Below the pieces are notes generated by a model. It saw only the letters and a program-made list of their open reading frames with translations, was not told the origin of the DNA and did not search any database. Below, one piece after another: positions 52,482-63,546 of a stretch of 64,000 nt of DNA. Location: assembly GCF_008274785.1 (NCBI RefSeq), contig NZ_VTPU01000001.1:62001-126000 (forward strand), given 5' to 3'. The DNA is from Halomonas eurihalina (GTDB lineage Bacteria > Pseudomonadota > Gammaproteobacteria > Pseudomonadales > Halomonadaceae). The position numbers and the translations under genes were made by a program. Every line of letters starts with the position of its first letter. Position 1 is the first letter of the stretch.

Positions 52482-53785
52482 GTCGTTCCCTCGATGGGCC
52501 AATCATCCGATTCAGTCTGTGCCCGTGACGCCCAGGACGCCAGCACATCACCGACAGTAAAGAAGGAGCCACAGACCAGCACACGATCTCCGGGGGCGAG
52601 ATGCGCCTCGAGCCAGGCTGCACCGCGCGCCGGCGAGGCTTCTCGATGCACGACGTCCTGGCCGAGCGCTTCCAGACGCGCCGCCAGCTCATCGGCGCTG
52701 CGCGCCCGCTCGCCCTCCAGCGTCACCGGCAGCCAGGCATCGATGGACGGCGCCAGCGCATCGATCACCCCATCGGCATCCTTGTCGCCCAGCATGCCGA
52801 GCAATGCCAGAGTTCGCCCCTCGACGGGACGTTCGGCGAGCCGACCGGCCACATAGGCCGCCGCCTGGGGGTTGTGTCCCACATCCAGGCACCAGTTGCC
52901 GCGCCACTGCATGCGACCGGGCAGGACGACACTCGCCAGGGCTCGCCGGCAGGCCGCTTCGTCGAGCTCGACACCGGCCAGCTGCAACGCCACCAAGGCC
53001 GTCGCCGCATTGTCCAGCGGCAGCCCAGGGTCGGGTAGTCCGGCGAACACTTTGCCGGCTGCATCCCACCAGCGCCACGACGTCCCATCGCGCTCGCCCC
53101 CATAGGCCTCGCCCAGGGCATGCACCGGCGCCGACAGCGACTCGGCAGTGGCCCGCACGCTGGCCGGCAAGTCGCGCGAGCCGAGCACGGCGGGCCGGCC
53201 GGCACGCATGATGCCGGCCTTCTCGCGACCGATATTCTCGAGATCATCGCCCAGAAAAGCCGCGTGGTCCCGGGCAATGGTCGTCACCACCGCCACGTCG
53301 GCGTCGAGGATGTTGACCGCATCGAGACGGCCGCCAAGGCCAACCTCGAGAATCGCCACCTCGGGAGCAAAGGCCCGAATGGCATGCAGCGCCCCCAGGG
53401 TGCCAACCTCGAAGTAGGTCAGACTGATCGGCTCGCCATCGAGCCGCGCGGCTTCCACCGCCTCGAAACCAGCGATCAAGGTGACATCATCGGCTTTGCG
53501 CCCGTCCAGGCACAGCCGCTCGTTGTAACGCAATAAATGAGGAGAGGTATAAGTGGCCGCGGACAGACCGTGCTGCCGAGCCAGGGCGTCGAGCATGGCC
53601 ACGCTGGAGCCCTTGCCATTGGTGCCGGCCACGGTGATCACACGCCCCGCCAGCGGGCCATCGAGCAGCCCCATACGACGGGCAACCTCGGCCACCCGTT
53701 CGAGGCCGAGGTCGATACCCACCGGGTGAGCCGCCTCCAGTCGCCTCAACCAGGCATCGAGCGGGGTGAGGGAAGCATCGTGCAT
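52478..53785 (-). CDS. folC: Dihydrofolate/folylpolyglutamate synthase
   Basis: FolC adds glycine-linked glutamates to dihydropteroate and folates. The 435-residue protein has the P-loop VAGTNGKGSSVAMLDALA, SPHLLRYNERLCLDGR, FEVGTLGALHAI, EVGLGGRLDAVN and the Mur-ligase-type C-terminal domain with DVGHNPQAA and LGMLGDKDADG. The ATG at 53785 follows TTGGAGCC, 10 bases after accD. It overlaps dedD by four bases. Confidence 0.96.
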   Translation of the reverse strand: MHDASLTPLDAWLRRLEAAHPVGIDLGLERVAEVARRMGLLDGPLAGRVITVAGTNGKGSSVAMLDALARQHGLSAATYTSPHLLRYNERLCLDGRKADDVTLIAGFEAVEAARLDGEPISLTYFEVGTLGALHAIRAFAPEVAILEVGLGGRLDAVNILDADVAVVTTIARDHAAFLGDDLENIGREKAGIMRAGRPAVLGSRDLPASVRATAESLSAPVHALGEAYGGERDGTSWRWWDAAGKVFAGLPDPGLPLDNAATALVALQLAGVELDEAACRRALASVVLPGRMQWRGNWCLDVGHNPQAAAYVAGRLAERPVEGRTLALLGMLGDKDADGVIDALAPSIDAWLPVTLEGERARSADELAARLEALGQDVVHREASPARGAAWLEAHLAPGDRVLVCGSFFTVGDVLASWASRAQTESDDWPIEGTT

Positions 53786-53795
53786 GGCTCCAAAC

Positions 53796-54836
53796 TCAAC
53801 GCTGGTCGCCGGGACGTGGCGACTCGTCGGTATTCTCGCTATCCGTCCGGACGCCGTTCTCGGTGGACGCTTCGGACTCCGCCGTCTCCGCTGCCGCGGG
53901 TTCTTCGGGCTGCGGTTCGGCCTGCTCCGCTGCATCGACAAGATCCGGCTCGTCGTTTTCGACCACCGCGGGGCCGCTGGCCGGCTGGTGGGTCAGCTTG
54001 CGCAGCACGCCACCCAGCCGCTCGCGGATCTGCTGACGATGGACGATCATGTCCACCGCACCGTGCTCGAGTAGAAACTCGCTGCGCTGGAAGCCCTCGG
54101 GCAATTGCTCGCGAACCGTCTGCTCGATGACCCGGGGGCCGGCGAAACCGATCAGGGCATTGGGCTCGGCGATATTGAGATCGCCGAGCATGGCCAGCGA
54201 CGCCGAGACACCGCCGAATACCGGGTCGGTCAGCACCGAGATGTAGGGCACGCCGGCCTGCTTGAGCTTCTCCAGGGCGGCAGAGGTCTTGGCCATCTGC
54301 ATCAGCGAGAACAGCGCCTCCTGCATGCGCGCCCCGCCCGAGGCGGAGAAACAGACCAGCGGAATGCCCTCGTCCAGCGCCTGGGTCGCGGCACGCACGA
54401 ACTTCTCACCCACCACGGCACCCATCGAGCCGCCCATGAAGGTGAACTCGAAGGCCACGGCCACCACCGGCAACCCCTCCAGGGAGCCCCGCATGGCAAC
54501 CAGGCCGTCCTTCTCGCCAGTGGCCTTCTGGGCCGCACTGAGGCGGTCCTTGTACTTCTTGGAGTCGCGGAACTTGAGACGATCGACAGGCTCGAGATCA
54601 GCAGCGATCTCCTCACGCCCTTCCTTGTCGAGGAACCAGTCCAGTCGCTTGCGTGCCGTCAGCCTCAGGTGGTGATCGCACTTGGGGCAGACGTTATGGT
54701 GCTTCTCGAGTTCCGGCAGGTAGAGTACCGACTCGCACTTCGGGCACTTTCGCCACAGGCCATCGGGGACGCTCGTACGCCGCTCCTTGCGCTGAATGCG
54801 CCCCACCGAAGGCACGATCTTGTCTAGCCAGCTCAT
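53796..54836 (-). CDS. accD: Acetyl-CoA carboxylase carboxyltransferase beta subunit
   Basis: AccD forms the carboxyltransferase with AccA for malonyl-CoA synthesis. The 346-residue protein has the four-Cys zinc ribbon ([14 protein letters not shown]... CPKCDHH, residues about 31-55) and the crotonase-type core with [34 protein letters not shown] and [15 protein letters not shown] roughly 55-residue acidic, low-complexity C-terminal tail goes beyond the 304-residue E. coli protein, in line with a halophilic or halotolerant host. It is followed by folC. Confidence 0.96.
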   Translation of the reverse strand: MSWLDKIVPSVGRIQRKERRTSVPDGLWRKCPKCESVLYLPELEKHHNVCPKCDHHLRLTARKRLDWFLDKEGREEIAADLEPVDRLKFRDSKKYKDRLSAAQKATGEKDGLVAMRGSLEGLPVVAVAFEFTFMGGSMGAVVGEKFVRAATQALDEGIPLVCFSASGGARMQEALFSLMQMAKTSAALEKLKQAGVPYISVLTDPVFGGVSASLAMLGDLNIAEPNALIGFAGPRVIEQTVREQLPEGFQRSEFLLEHGAVDMIVHRQQIRERLGGVLRKLTHQPASGPAVVENDEPDLVDAAEQAEPQPEEPAAAETAESEASTENGVRTDSENTDESPRPGDQR

Positions 54837-55041
54837 GTCAGAATCGCTTCCCTTTGTGCTGTCGCCCCCATGTAACGAGGGCCAAAATCAAAACAGTCGG
54901 CTCAAGCCCGGCTGGTGCCTGCTCCGAGGCTCGCGAGCCCGGGCCGAAAAGGCGGAATCGAGTGAAAAAGCGCTGCCCAGGACGAAACGAGAGCATCTTG
55001 CACGCGATTTCAACGCCGAATGGCCGACCTCAAACTGGTGC

Positions 55042-55845
55042 TCAGGCGTCCAGGGCCCGGCGCATCTCGCCCAGGACCGCCTCAAGGGCGGCAGGAATCA
55101 CCTCGGGCCGGTCAGCATTCTCGGCGATACGGCTGACCAGGGCACTGCCGACGATCACGCCATCGGCCACACGCCCGACGGCCGCCGCCGAGGCTCCATC
55201 ACGAATACCGAAGCCCACGCACAAGGGCAAGTCGGTCATCTCGCGAAGCGGTGCCAGATGGGCCGCGATATCGTCGGCATCGGCGGCGGCACCACCGGTC
55301 ACGCCCTTGAGCGAAACATAGTAGAGATATCCCTCGCCGTGGGCGCATATTGTAGCGGCCCTGGCACGGGAAGTGGTAGGGGCCACCAGGAAGATCGAGG
55401 CCAGCCCTCGCGACTCGAGCACGGGGCCCAGCAGGTCTGCCTCTTCCGGCGGCATGTCGACGAGCAGCACGCCGTCGACTCCGGCCGCGCTGGCCTGATC
55501 GGCGAACTCTTCGAAGCCGAGTCGCTCCAGGGGGTTGAGATAGCCCATCAGTACCACCGGCGTATCGGGGTCGTCACGGCGAAATTCGCTGACCATCTCG
55601 AACAGGTGCCCCAGGCGTACGCCGTGGCGCAATGCGCGCTCGCAGGCCTTCTGGATCACCGGGCCATCGGCCATCGGGTCGGAAAACGGCACCCCCAGCT
55701 CGATGACATCGGCCCCGGCGCGCACCAGGGCATGCATGAAGCCCACCGTGTACGCCGGCGCGGGGTCACCAGCGGTAATATAGGGGATCAGCGCGCGGCG
55801 GCCCTGAGCCTTGAGATCGGCGAAACGTTGATCGATACGGTTCAT
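55042..55845 (-). CDS. trpA: Tryptophan synthase alpha subunit
   Basis: TrpA cleaves indole-3-glycerol phosphate to indole and glyceraldehyde 3-phosphate. The 267-residue TIM barrel has the catalytic Glu in [19 protein letters not shown] and the catalytic Asp in [14 protein letters not shown], followed by [19 protein letters not shown] and [10 protein letters not shown] phosphate-site loops. It lies nine bases after trpB. The 205 bases beyond it, before accD, contain a GGCTCGCGAGCC palindrome (54928-54939) but no clear terminator. Confidence 0.97.
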   Translation of the reverse strand: MNRIDQRFADLKAQGRRALIPYITAGDPAPAYTVGFMHALVRAGADVIELGVPFSDPMADGPVIQKACERALRHGVRLGHLFEMVSEFRRDDPDTPVVLMGYLNPLERLGFEEFADQASAAGVDGVLLVDMPPEEADLLGPVLESRGLASIFLVAPTTSRARAATICAHGEGYLYYVSLKGVTGGAAADADDIAAHLAPLREMTDLPLCVGFGIRDGASAAAVGRVADGVIVGSALVSRIAENADRPEVIPAALEAVLGEMRRALDA

Positions 55846-55854
55846 CAGGCTTCC

Positions 55855-57069
55855 TCAGAATTCGATGCCGTCGAGCTTGGCGACGGTCATGATGTCCTTG
55901 TCGCCACGTCCGGAAAGGTTGACCACGATGTGCTGGTCGGGCCGCATGGTCGGCGCCAGCCGCTTGGCATGAGCCAGGGCGTGGGAGGATTCCAGGGCCG
56001 GCATGATGCCCTCCACCAGGGTCAACTCGCGGAAGGCCTCGAGCACCGCCGCGTCATCGGCCGCGACATACTCGACCCGTCCCGCGTCCTTCCAGAGGGC
56101 ATGCTCCGGCCCGACACCTGGATAATCGAGCCCCGCCGAGACCGAATGGGTATCGGACACCTGCCCGCCTTCATCCGACATCAGGTAGGTGCGATTACCG
56201 TGCAGCACACCACGCGGCGCACCGGAAGCCAGCGGCGCCGCGTGGCGCCCGGTCGCCAGGCCGTCTCCTCCGGCTTCCACGCCGATCATGGCGACGTCGT
56301 CATCCTCGGCGAAGGGATAGAACAGGCCCATGGCATTGGAGCCTCCGCCCACGCAGGCGATCAGCGCATCGGGCAGGCGACCGAACTCCTCCAGGGACTG
56401 ACGACGCGCCTCGCGACCGACCACGGCATTGAAGTCGCGCACCAGCATCGGATAAGGATGCGGCCCCGCCACGGTGCCAATGATGTAGAAAGTGTCGTCG
56501 ACGTTGGTGACCCAGTCGCGCAGCGCCTCGTTCATGGCATCCTTGAGCGTCCGGGTGCCGGACTCCACCGGGACGACCTTGGCCCCCAGCAGGTGCATGC
56601 GATAGACGTTGAGTTTCTGGCGCTCGACGTCCTCAGCGCCCATGTAGATCTCGCACGACAAGCCCAGGCGAGCGGCCACGGTGGCCGTGGCCACGCCGTG
56701 CTGCCCTGCACCGGTCTCGGCGATGACCCTTGGCTTGCCGCTCTTCTTGGCGAGCAGCGCCTGGCCGATGGTGTTGTTCACCTTGTGGGCGCCGGTGTGG
56801 TTGAGATCCTCGCGCTTGAGCCAGACCTGCGCTCCTCCGAGTTGCTTCGACCATCGCTCGGCATGATAGAGCGGTGACGGACGCCCCACGTAGTGGGCCA
56901 GGTCATGGTCGAATTCCGCCTGGAAATCCGGGTCATCGCGAAGACGCAGGTATGTCTTCTCCAGATCCTCCAGGGCGAAGCTCAGGGTCTCCGAAACGAA
57001 CCGGCCACCATAGGGGCCGAAGTGGCCGCGCTCGTCCGGCAGTCGGGTCAGGTCACTGAACTTGCTCAC
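55855..57069 (-). CDS. trpB: Tryptophan synthase beta subunit
   Basis: TrpB joins indole and serine. The 404-residue PLP enzyme has [13 protein letters not shown], the PLP Lys in [32 protein letters not shown], the phosphate loop [15 protein letters not shown] and [11 protein letters not shown] choose the GTG at 57069 (GAGG eight bases upstream, giving [20 protein letters not shown]) over an in-frame GTG at 57078 that overlaps that same ribosome site. It lies 51 bases after trpF. Confidence 0.96.
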   Translation of the reverse strand: MSKFSDLTRLPDERGHFGPYGGRFVSETLSFALEDLEKTYLRLRDDPDFQAEFDHDLAHYVGRPSPLYHAERWSKQLGGAQVWLKREDLNHTGAHKVNNTIGQALLAKKSGKPRVIAETGAGQHGVATATVAARLGLSCEIYMGAEDVERQKLNVYRMHLLGAKVVPVESGTRTLKDAMNEALRDWVTNVDDTFYIIGTVAGPHPYPMLVRDFNAVVGREARRQSLEEFGRLPDALIACVGGGSNAMGLFYPFAEDDDVAMIGVEAGGDGLATGRHAAPLASGAPRGVLHGNRTYLMSDEGGQVSDTHSVSAGLDYPGVGPEHALWKDAGRVEYVAADDAAVLEAFRELTLVEGIMPALESSHALAHAKRLAPTMRPDQHIVVNLSGRGDKDIMTVAKLDGIEF

Positions 57070-57120
57070 GAAAGACACCTCACAGGATCGGTGTAGAATT
57101 GTAGAAAGCGCGAAAAGCGG

Positions 57121-57762
57121 TCAGGCGTCGGCGAGTCGCACCGCGTCCAGAAAGGCCGTCATGGCAGCGACGTCCTTGCGTCCGGGCGCGGCCTCGATAC
57201 CACCGGAAACATCCACCGCGAAGGGCGCCACCGTCGCGATGGCCTCGGCCACATTGGCCGGCGTGAGGCCTCCGGCGAGGATAACAGGTTTTGCCAGGGT
57301 TGCGGGGATTCGCGACCAGTCGAACGTCTCGCCGGTGCCGCCGGGCACGCCGGGACGGTAGGCATCGAGCAGCAAGGCCCGAGCCCCCGCGTAGTCCTCG
57401 GCGGCGCCGTCCAGATCCAGCCCGTCACGCATGCGCAGCGCCTTGATCCAGGGCCGGCCGGAGGCCGCGCACCGGCTCGGCGACTCATCACCATGGAACT
57501 GCAACAGGTCGAGATGCTCGGCCGCCCTTTCCACCCACTCCGGCTCGGGATCGACGAACAGCCCCACGCGCGTCACGAAGGCCGGCACTCGAGCCACAAG
57601 CGCTGCCAAGCGGTCTAGCTCGATGGCCCGCTTGCTGCCGGGCCAGAGCACGAATCCCAGCGCATCGGCCCCCAAGGCCACGGCGGCATCCACATCCTCG
57701 GGCCGGGTCAGCCCACAGAACTTGACGCGGGTTCGCCCGGTAGACATGGCATGATCAAGCAT
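57121..57762 (-). CDS. trpF: Phosphoribosylanthranilate isomerase
   Basis: TrpF isomerises phosphoribosylanthranilate in tryptophan synthesis. The catalytic Cys and Asp lie in RVKFCGLTRPEDVDAAVALG and in FAVDVSGGIEAAPGRKD; GADALGFVLWPGSKR, LLQFHGDES and AGGLTPANVAEAI are also typical. The ATG at 57762 (213 residues) has AGGAGG six bases upstream and overlaps the truA 3' end; the family-like start at 57747 would give 208 residues. Its position after truA is conserved in pseudomonads and relatives. Confidence 0.95.
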   Translation of the reverse strand: MLDHAMSTGRTRVKFCGLTRPEDVDAAVALGADALGFVLWPGSKRAIELDRLAALVARVPAFVTRVGLFVDPEPEWVERAAEHLDLLQFHGDESPSRCAASGRPWIKALRMRDGLDLDGAAEDYAGARALLLDAYRPGVPGGTGETFDWSRIPATLAKPVILAGGLTPANVAEAIATVAPFAVDVSGGIEAAPGRKDVAAMTAFLDAVRLADA

Positions 57763-58687
57763 CATCACCCTCCTCGACGCATACCTCGGCCCTGGATCGG
57801 CCACGTCGAAGCTCGGGCCGAGAACTCTCCGGCAAGGGCCGCTCGCCAGTCCACTCGCCCAGAAACGCCAACAGGTTTGGCCCCAGCGGCTCGCTGGGCA
57901 ATCCCCAGGCGGGATCGTAAAGGGAGTCGACAAAATGCAGGCCACTGGCCGGCGCCGTCACGTCTCCCCGGGTGCGATCCTTGAGTGCCAACAGCCGGGC
58001 CAGGTAATCGGTGCCCTGCTCGCCTCGCCCTACCGTCATCAGGGCGCCGGCGATGTTGCGAATCATGTGGTGCAGAAAAGCATTGCCCTGCACATCCACC
58101 ACCACCAACGGGCCGTGCCGATGCACTTCGATGAAATGCAGGTGCCGCCAGGGTGACGTCGACTGGCAGCCGGCGGCGCGAAAGCTCGAGAAATCATGCT
58201 CGCCCACCAGCACCTGTGCCGCCTCATGCATTGCCTCGGCATCCAGCGGGTCGCGACACCAGGTGACGTTGGCCCGCTCCAGCACGGGGCGGCTGGACTG
58301 GTTGAGCAGCACATAGCGATAGCGTCGTGCCAGCGCCTTGAACCGGGCGTGAAAGTCCTCGCCGACCGGCATGACCCAACGCACGGCAATATCGCGTGGC
58401 AGGTTGGCATTGGCACCGAACACCCAGGCCTTTTCGGAGCGCGGCGCGGGCGGATCGAAATGCACGATCTGGCGAGTCGCGTGGACCCCGGAATCGGTGC
58501 GTCCGCTGGCATGCACCCGGACCGGCGCGCCGGCCACCCGCGACAACGCCTTCTCCAGCGACGCCTGCACCGAGGCCGAGTGCTTGAGCCACTGCCAGCC
58601 ACAATACTGGCTGCCGTCATACTCCACGGCCATGGCCAGGCGGCCGCTCAGTGGATGGTGTTCGTCGAGGCGTTGAAAGAGACTCAT
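57755..58687 (-). CDS. truA: tRNA pseudouridine(38-40) synthase
   Basis: TruA forms pseudouridine at positions 38-40 of tRNA anticodon arms. The 310-residue enzyme has MAVEYDGSQYCGWQ, the catalytic Asp in HASGRTDSGVHATRQIVHF, YRYVLLN, FSSFRAAGCQS, the NAFLHHMIRNIAGALMTVG motif and a C-terminal LPSEPLGPNLLAF-type segment. An extra 40-residue Arg/Glu-rich C-terminus follows. The ATG at 58687 is used. It overlaps trpF by eight bases. In many relatives fimV lies between asd and truA; here only 202 bases separate them. Confidence 0.95.
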   Translation of the reverse strand: MSLFQRLDEHHPLSGRLAMAVEYDGSQYCGWQWLKHSASVQASLEKALSRVAGAPVRVHASGRTDSGVHATRQIVHFDPPAPRSEKAWVFGANANLPRDIAVRWVMPVGEDFHARFKALARRYRYVLLNQSSRPVLERANVTWCRDPLDAEAMHEAAQVLVGEHDFSSFRAAGCQSTSPWRHLHFIEVHRHGPLVVVDVQGNAFLHHMIRNIAGALMTVGRGEQGTDYLARLLALKDRTRGDVTAPASGLHFVDSLYDPAWGLPSEPLGPNLLAFLGEWTGERPLPESSRPELRRGRSRAEVCVEEGDDA

Positions 58688-58811
58688 GGCGCTGTCAGGT
58701 TGGTGGCTAGCGAAGCGTACCGGCAAAGGCCGGCAGTGGCATGAATAATGCCGAAGCATTATCCCCGCCAAGCGGGAGGAACGCCACCCGCGCCGGAGAA
58801 CGGATGACACA

Positions 58812-58849
58812 AAGCACAGGGGCGCCCCTTGCGAGGCGCCCCTGTGCTT
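58812..58849 (-). terminator. Terminator after asd
   Basis: A perfect 15-bp stem (AAGCACAGGGGCGCC with GGCGCCCCTGTGCTT) and an eight-base loop, 40 bases past the asd stop and 124 bases before truA. It separates the leu/asd genes from truA-trpFBA. Confidence 0.8.
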
Positions 58850-58889
58850 GCATGACGATGTACGCCCCAAAGCGACACCGCCCGACGAC

Positions 58890-60002
58890 TCACTGCTCGC
58901 GCAGGATCCTGAGCATCCGCTTGAGCGGCTCGGCGGCCCCCCACAGCAGCTGGTCGCCGACGCTGAAGGCGGACAGGTACTCGCCGCCCATGGCCAGCTT
59001 GCGCAGGCGGCCCACCGGCACGGTCAGAGTGCCAGTAACGGCGGCCGGCGTCAGGCTCTCGTTGGTAGCATCCTTGTCGTTGGGGACCAACTTGACCCAA
59101 TCGTTATGGGTCGCGATGCGCTCCTCGATCTCGTCGAGCGGCACATTCTGCTTGAGCTTGATGGTGAAGGCCTGGCTATGGGAACGCATGGCACCGATGC
59201 GCACGCAGAGCCCGTCGATGGGCACCGGGTTCTCCTGCCGACCGAGGATCTTGTTGGTCTCCACCGAGCCCTTCCACTCTTCTCGACTCTGGCCATTGTC
59301 AAGCTTGGAGTCGATCCAGGGCAGCAGGCTGCCGGCCAGCGGGGCGCCGAAGTTATCGACCGGGAAGTCGCCGCCGCGCATGGCCGCGGTGACCTTGCGG
59401 TCGATATCGAGAATGGCGCTGCCGGGATCGGCCAGCTCATTGGACACGCTATCGCGTAGCGCCCCCATCTGGCTCAGCAGCTCACGCATGTGCTTGGCGC
59501 CGGAACCGGAAGCCGCCTGATAGGTCATGGAGGTCATCCACTCGACCATATCGGCCTCGAACAAGCCGCCCAGGCCCATCATCATCAGGCTGACGGTACA
59601 GTTGCCGCCGACGAAGGTCTTGGCGCCACGCGCCAACTGATCGTCGATGACCTTGCGGTTGACCGGATCCAGCACGATGGTGGCCTCATCGGCCATGCGC
59701 AGAGTGCTGGCGGCATCGATCCAGTAGCCCTTCCAGCCACCACCGCGCAGGTCATCAAAGACCTTCTTGGTGTAGTCACCGCCCTGGCAGGTAACGATCA
59801 CATCCAGGGCCTTCAGCGCCTCCAGGTCAAAGGCATCCTTCAGCGGAGGCACGTCCACGCCGACGTCGGGACCAGGCTGACCAGCCTGAGAGGTAGTGAA
59901 GAAGATCGGCTCGATGCCATTGAAGTCTCCCTCTTCCACCATGCGTTGCATGAGCACGGAGCCCACCATGCCACGCCATCCGACGAAACCGACTTTCAAC
60001 AT
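58890..60002 (-). CDS. asd: Aspartate-semialdehyde dehydrogenase
   Basis: Asd reduces aspartyl phosphate to aspartate semialdehyde, the branch point to lysine, threonine and methionine. The 370-residue protein has the NADP motif [18 protein letters not shown], the active-site Cys in [33 protein letters not shown] and the catalytic His in [18 protein letters not shown]. The ATG at 60002 follows GGAGGACTTCAC. It lies 92 bases after leuB on the same strand. Confidence 0.97.
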   Translation of the reverse strand: MLKVGFVGWRGMVGSVLMQRMVEEGDFNGIEPIFFTTSQAGQPGPDVGVDVPPLKDAFDLEALKALDVIVTCQGGDYTKKVFDDLRGGGWKGYWIDAASTLRMADEATIVLDPVNRKVIDDQLARGAKTFVGGNCTVSLMMMGLGGLFEADMVEWMTSMTYQAASGSGAKHMRELLSQMGALRDSVSNELADPGSAILDIDRKVTAAMRGGDFPVDNFGAPLAGSLLPWIDSKLDNGQSREEWKGSVETNKILGRQENPVPIDGLCVRIGAMRSHSQAFTIKLKQNVPLDEIEERIATHNDWVKLVPNDKDATNESLTPAAVTGTLTVPVGRLRKLAMGGEYLSAFSVGDQLLWGAAEPLKRMLRILREQ

Positions 60003-60094
60003 GTGAAGTCCTCCAGAAAAAGTGAACTTATTAGTGTACAGCAAGCAACGCCAAGCATCGACGCGGTGCCCGCGTCATGCCCGACGCCGGGTAT

Positions 60095-61174
60095 TTACAG
60101 CGCCTCGAAGGCCGCCAGCACGGCATCGCCCATCTCGCTGGTCGATACCGAACGCTCGCCTTCGGCGGCGATATCGGCGGTTCTCAGCCCGTCGTCCAGC
60201 ACCTTGCCGACGGCGGCCTCGATGCGTTCGGCCAGGGCCGGCTCGCCCAGCGAGTAGCGCAGCATCATGGCCACCGAGAGGATGGTCGCCAGCGGATTGG
60301 CCAGCCCCTGGCCGGCGATGTCCGGCGCACTGCCATGGCAGGGCTCGTACATGCCCTGCCCGCTCTCGTTGAGCGACGCCGAGGGCAGCATGCCGATCGA
60401 CCCTGTCAGCATGGCCGCGGCATCGGAGAGGATGTCGCCGAACATGTTGCCGGTGACCACCACGTCGAACTGCTTCGGCGCGCGGACCAGTTGCATGGCG
60501 GCGTTGTCGACGTACATGTGCGACAGCGCGACGTCCGGGTATTCCGGCGCCAGACGTTCCATGACCTCGCGCCACAACATGGTCACTTCAAGCACGTTGG
60601 CCTTGTCCACCGAGCAGAGCTTCTTGCCGCGCTTCTGCGCCATCTCGAAGGCCACGCGGCCGATGCGCTCGATCTCGGCCTCGGAGTAGACATAGGTGTT
60701 GTAGCCCACTCGCTGGCCATCGCGCTCTTCGATGCCGCGCGGCTGGCCGAAGTAGATACCACCGGTCAGCTCGCGCACGATCATGATGTCGAGGCCAGCG
60801 ACCAGCTCGGGCTTGAGGCTCGAGGCCTCGGCCAGTTGCGGATAGAGCAGCGCCGGCCGCAGATTGCCGAACAGGCCGAGCTCCTTGCGCAGCCCCAGCA
60901 GCCCCTTCTCGGGACGCTTGCTGATGTCTTCCAGCTTGTCCCACTTGGGGCCACCCACAGCCCCGAGCAGCACGGCATCGGCGGCACGCGCCTTGGCCAG
61001 GGTGCCCTCCGGCAGCGGCGACCCCTCGGCATCATAGGCGGCACCGCCGACCGGCGCTTCCGCCACCTCGACATCCAATCCCTGCGCTTGGCAGGCGGCC
61101 AGCACCCGGCTGGCCTGGGCGGTGATCTCCGGGCCGATGCCATCGCCCGGGAGAACCAGAATCTTGCGTGTCAT
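60095..61174 (-). CDS. leuB: 3-isopropylmalate dehydrogenase
   Basis: LeuB oxidises and decarboxylates 3-isopropylmalate to 2-oxoisocaproate. The 359-residue enzyme begins [20 protein letters not shown] and contains [46 protein letters not shown], the catalytic [12 protein letters not shown]ys-Asn region and the [20 protein letters not shown] signature. A 204-base gap upstream, towards leuD, carries the second copy of the 94-bp structured repeat. Confidence 0.97.
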   Translation of the reverse strand: MTRKILVLPGDGIGPEITAQASRVLAACQAQGLDVEVAEAPVGGAAYDAEGSPLPEGTLAKARAADAVLLGAVGGPKWDKLEDISKRPEKGLLGLRKELGLFGNLRPALLYPQLAEASSLKPELVAGLDIMIVRELTGGIYFGQPRGIEERDGQRVGYNTYVYSEAEIERIGRVAFEMAQKRGKKLCSVDKANVLEVTMLWREVMERLAPEYPDVALSHMYVDNAAMQLVRAPKQFDVVVTGNMFGDILSDAAAMLTGSIGMLPSASLNESGQGMYEPCHGSAPDIAGQGLANPLATILSVAMMLRYSLGEPALAERIEAAVGKVLDDGLRTADIAAEGERSVSTSEMGDAVLAAFEAL

Positions 61175-61211
61175 CGTGTTTTCCTTGTTGAGTGGGCGGA
61201 GCTGATTCGGC

Positions 61212-61305
61212 GACAGGCCGTCGAGGAGGCGCTGTAAACCCATCCGTGGGCGCTACCGACGCCATCCCTGGCGCCGGACCTCCTCTCCGGCCTGCTCCCG
61301 ACGCT
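61212..61305. repeat. 94-bp structured dispersed element, copy 2 (leuD-leuB)
   Basis: Same layout as the copy at 21308: GACAGGCC start, outer stem GAGGAGG (61223-61229) with CCTCCTC (61279-61285), inner CCCA/TGGG hairpin, second hairpin CCGACGCCA/TGGCGCCGG with one mismatch. It lies in the gap between leuD and leuB. Confidence 0.85.
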
Positions 61306-61378
61306 CCGCTGCCATATGCGTTGAGAAGCCGACCTTGATCGGCACCAGCCGTTAAGGCGAAGTGTCTCTCTCGCCGAT

Positions 61379-62023
61379 TCAGGCTTCTCGGAACAACCAG
61401 GGACGCGCCGCCCGGTGCTTCTGCTCGAACGCATGGATGGCGTCTTCGTCCTGCAGGGTGATGCCGATGTCATCGAGCCCTTCGAGCAGGCAATGCTTGC
61501 GAAACTCATCCACTTCGAACTCGAGCAGCTCTCCCGACGGCGTGATCACACGCTGTGTCTCGAGGTCCACGTCGAGCCGATAGCCCTCGTTCGCCGCCAC
61601 TTCCTCGAACAACCGGTCGACTTCGGCCTCGGAAAGCTTGACCAGCAGGATGCCGTTCTTGAAGGCGTTGTTGTAGAAGATATCGGCGAAGCTGGGCGCG
61701 ATTACGACGCGAAAGCCATAGTCGGCCAGCGCCCAGGGCGCATGCTCGCGGGAGCTGCCGCAGCCGAAATTCTGGCGCGCCAGCAGGATGCTCGCCCCCT
61801 GGTAACGCGGCTGATTGAGCACGAAGTCTGGATTTATCGGACGCGCAGAGACATCCTGATCGGGCTGGCCCTCGTCGAGATAGCGCAGCTCGTCGAACAG
61901 GTTGACGCCGAAGCCGCTACGCTTGATCGACTTCAGAAACTGTTTGGGAATGATCAGGTCGGTGTCGACATTGGCGCGATCCATTGGCGCGACCAGGCCG
62001 TCGAGACGTTCGAATTTCTGCAT
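61379..62023 (-). CDS. leuD: 3-isopropylmalate dehydratase small subunit
   Basis: LeuD is the swivel subunit of isopropylmalate isomerase. The 214-residue protein has [20 protein letters not shown], the [20 protein letters not shown] motif, [20 protein letters not shown] and the C-terminal [20 protein letters not shown]. It follows leuC by three bases. The 204-base space after it holds the structured repeat and then leuB. Confidence 0.97.
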   Translation of the reverse strand: MQKFERLDGLVAPMDRANVDTDLIIPKQFLKSIKRSGFGVNLFDELRYLDEGQPDQDVSARPINPDFVLNQPRYQGASILLARQNFGCGSSREHAPWALADYGFRVVIAPSFADIFYNNAFKNGILLVKLSEAEVDRLFEEVAANEGYRLDVDLETQRVITPSGELLEFEVDEFRKHCLLEGLDDIGITLQDEDAIHAFEQKHRAARPWLFREA

Positions 62024-62026
62024 GGC

Positions 62027-63466
62027 TCAAGCCTCCTGCGCAGCGGCGTCGAATTGGCGGACATCGACGAAGTGACCGGCGATGGCGGCGGCGGCGGCCA
62101 TGGCCGGGCTCACCAGGTGCGTCCGGCCGCCATAGCCCTGGCGACCCTCGAAGTTGCGGTTCGACGTCGAGGCGCAATGCTCGCCGGCTCCCAGCTTGTC
62201 GGCATTCATGGCCAGGCACATGGAGCAGCCCGGCTCGCGCCACTCGAAGCCGGCATCGATGAAGATCTGATCGAGACCTTCCTCCTCGGCCTGGCGCTTC
62301 ACCAAGCCGGAGCCGGGCACCACCATGGCCAGGGCGATCGAATCGGCGACCTTGCGGCCCTTGGCAACCTTGGCGGCCGCGCGCAGATCCTCGATTCGCG
62401 AATTAGTGCAGGAGCCGATGAAGACCTTGTCGAGCCGGATATCGGTGATCTTCTGCTTCGGCGCCAGCCCCATGTACTCCAGCGCCCGAGTGATGCCGGT
62501 ACGCGCCGTGTCGTCGTCGGCCTCGGCCGGATCGGGCACCTCGCCGCCGATACCGGCGACCATCTCCGGGCTGGTGCCCCAGGACACCTGAGGCTCGATC
62601 TCGGCGGCGTCGAGGGTTACGACCTTGTCGAACACCGCGTCATCGTCGGAGACCAAGTTGCGCCAGTCGGCCACCGCCGCGTCCCACTGCTCGCCCCGGG
62701 GCGCATAGTGACGATCGCGGAGATAGTCGATGGTGGTGTCATCCACGGCGATGAGCCCGACCCGGGCACCGGCCTCGATGGCCATGTTGCAGACCGTCAT
62801 GCGCCCTTCCATGGAAAGCCCACGAATGGCGCTGCCGGAGAATTCGATGGCACACCCCGTACCGCCGGCGGTGCCGATGCGGCCGATGATGGCCAGCACT
62901 ACGTCCTTGGCGGTGACACCTTCGCCAAGCTCGCCTTCCACGCGAACCTGCATGTTTTTCATCTTCTGCGCCAGCAGGCACTGGGTGGCCAGTACGTGTT
63001 CCACCTCGGAGGTACCGATGCCGTGGGAAAGCGCGGCGAAGGCACCGTGCGTCGCCGTGTGGGAATCCCCGCAGACGACGGTCATGCCCGGCAGGGTCGC
63101 GCCCTGCTCGGGGCCCACCACGTGGACGATGCCCTGGCGCGGATCATTGATGCGAAATTCCTCGATGCCGAAGGACTCGCAGTTGTCATCCAGGGTTTGC
63201 ACCTGGATCAGCGACACTGGATCCTTGATCCCAGCGTTGCCCTCGGCACGCTCCAGCAAAGTGGTCGGCACGTTGTGGTCCGGGGTCGCCAGGTTGGCAT
63301 CCAGCCGCCACGGCCGACGCCCCGCCAACCGCAGCCCTTCGAAGGCCTGGGGCGAAGTCACCTCGTGCAGCAGATGGCGGTCGATGTAGATCAGTGCGGT
63401 ACCATCGTCGCGCTCCTTCACCAGGTGCTGCGACCACAGTTTGTCGTAGAGTGTCTGGCCTGCCAT
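62027..63466 (-). CDS. leuC: 3-isopropylmalate dehydratase large subunit
   Basis: LeuC carries the [4Fe-4S] cluster of isopropylmalate isomerase. The 479-residue protein has [16 protein letters not shown], the [20 protein letters not shown] region, [20 protein letters not shown] and the cluster Cys in [13 protein letters not shown] and [27 protein letters not shown] surrounds the ATG at 63466. Its 316-base leader contains the third structured repeat and the divergent LysR gene, an arrangement in which the LysR protein often controls leu genes. Confidence 0.96.
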   Translation of the reverse strand: MAGQTLYDKLWSQHLVKERDDGTALIYIDRHLLHEVTSPQAFEGLRLAGRRPWRLDANLATPDHNVPTTLLERAEGNAGIKDPVSLIQVQTLDDNCESFGIEEFRINDPRQGIVHVVGPEQGATLPGMTVVCGDSHTATHGAFAALSHGIGTSEVEHVLATQCLLAQKMKNMQVRVEGELGEGVTAKDVVLAIIGRIGTAGGTGCAIEFSGSAIRGLSMEGRMTVCNMAIEAGARVGLIAVDDTTIDYLRDRHYAPRGEQWDAAVADWRNLVSDDDAVFDKVVTLDAAEIEPQVSWGTSPEMVAGIGGEVPDPAEADDDTARTGITRALEYMGLAPKQKITDIRLDKVFIGSCTNSRIEDLRAAAKVAKGRKVADSIALAMVVPGSGLVKRQAEEEGLDQIFIDAGFEWREPGCSMCLAMNADKLGAGEHCASTSNRNFEGRQGYGGRTHLVSPAMAAAAAIAGHFVDVRQFDAAAQEA

Positions 63467-63546
63467 CTCGTTCTCCCGGGCCTGCGGCCCTGTGCGTGTC
63501 CGGTCGGTCTCGAAAAGTACGGCGCCAACATCGCAGCTTTTCCGAT

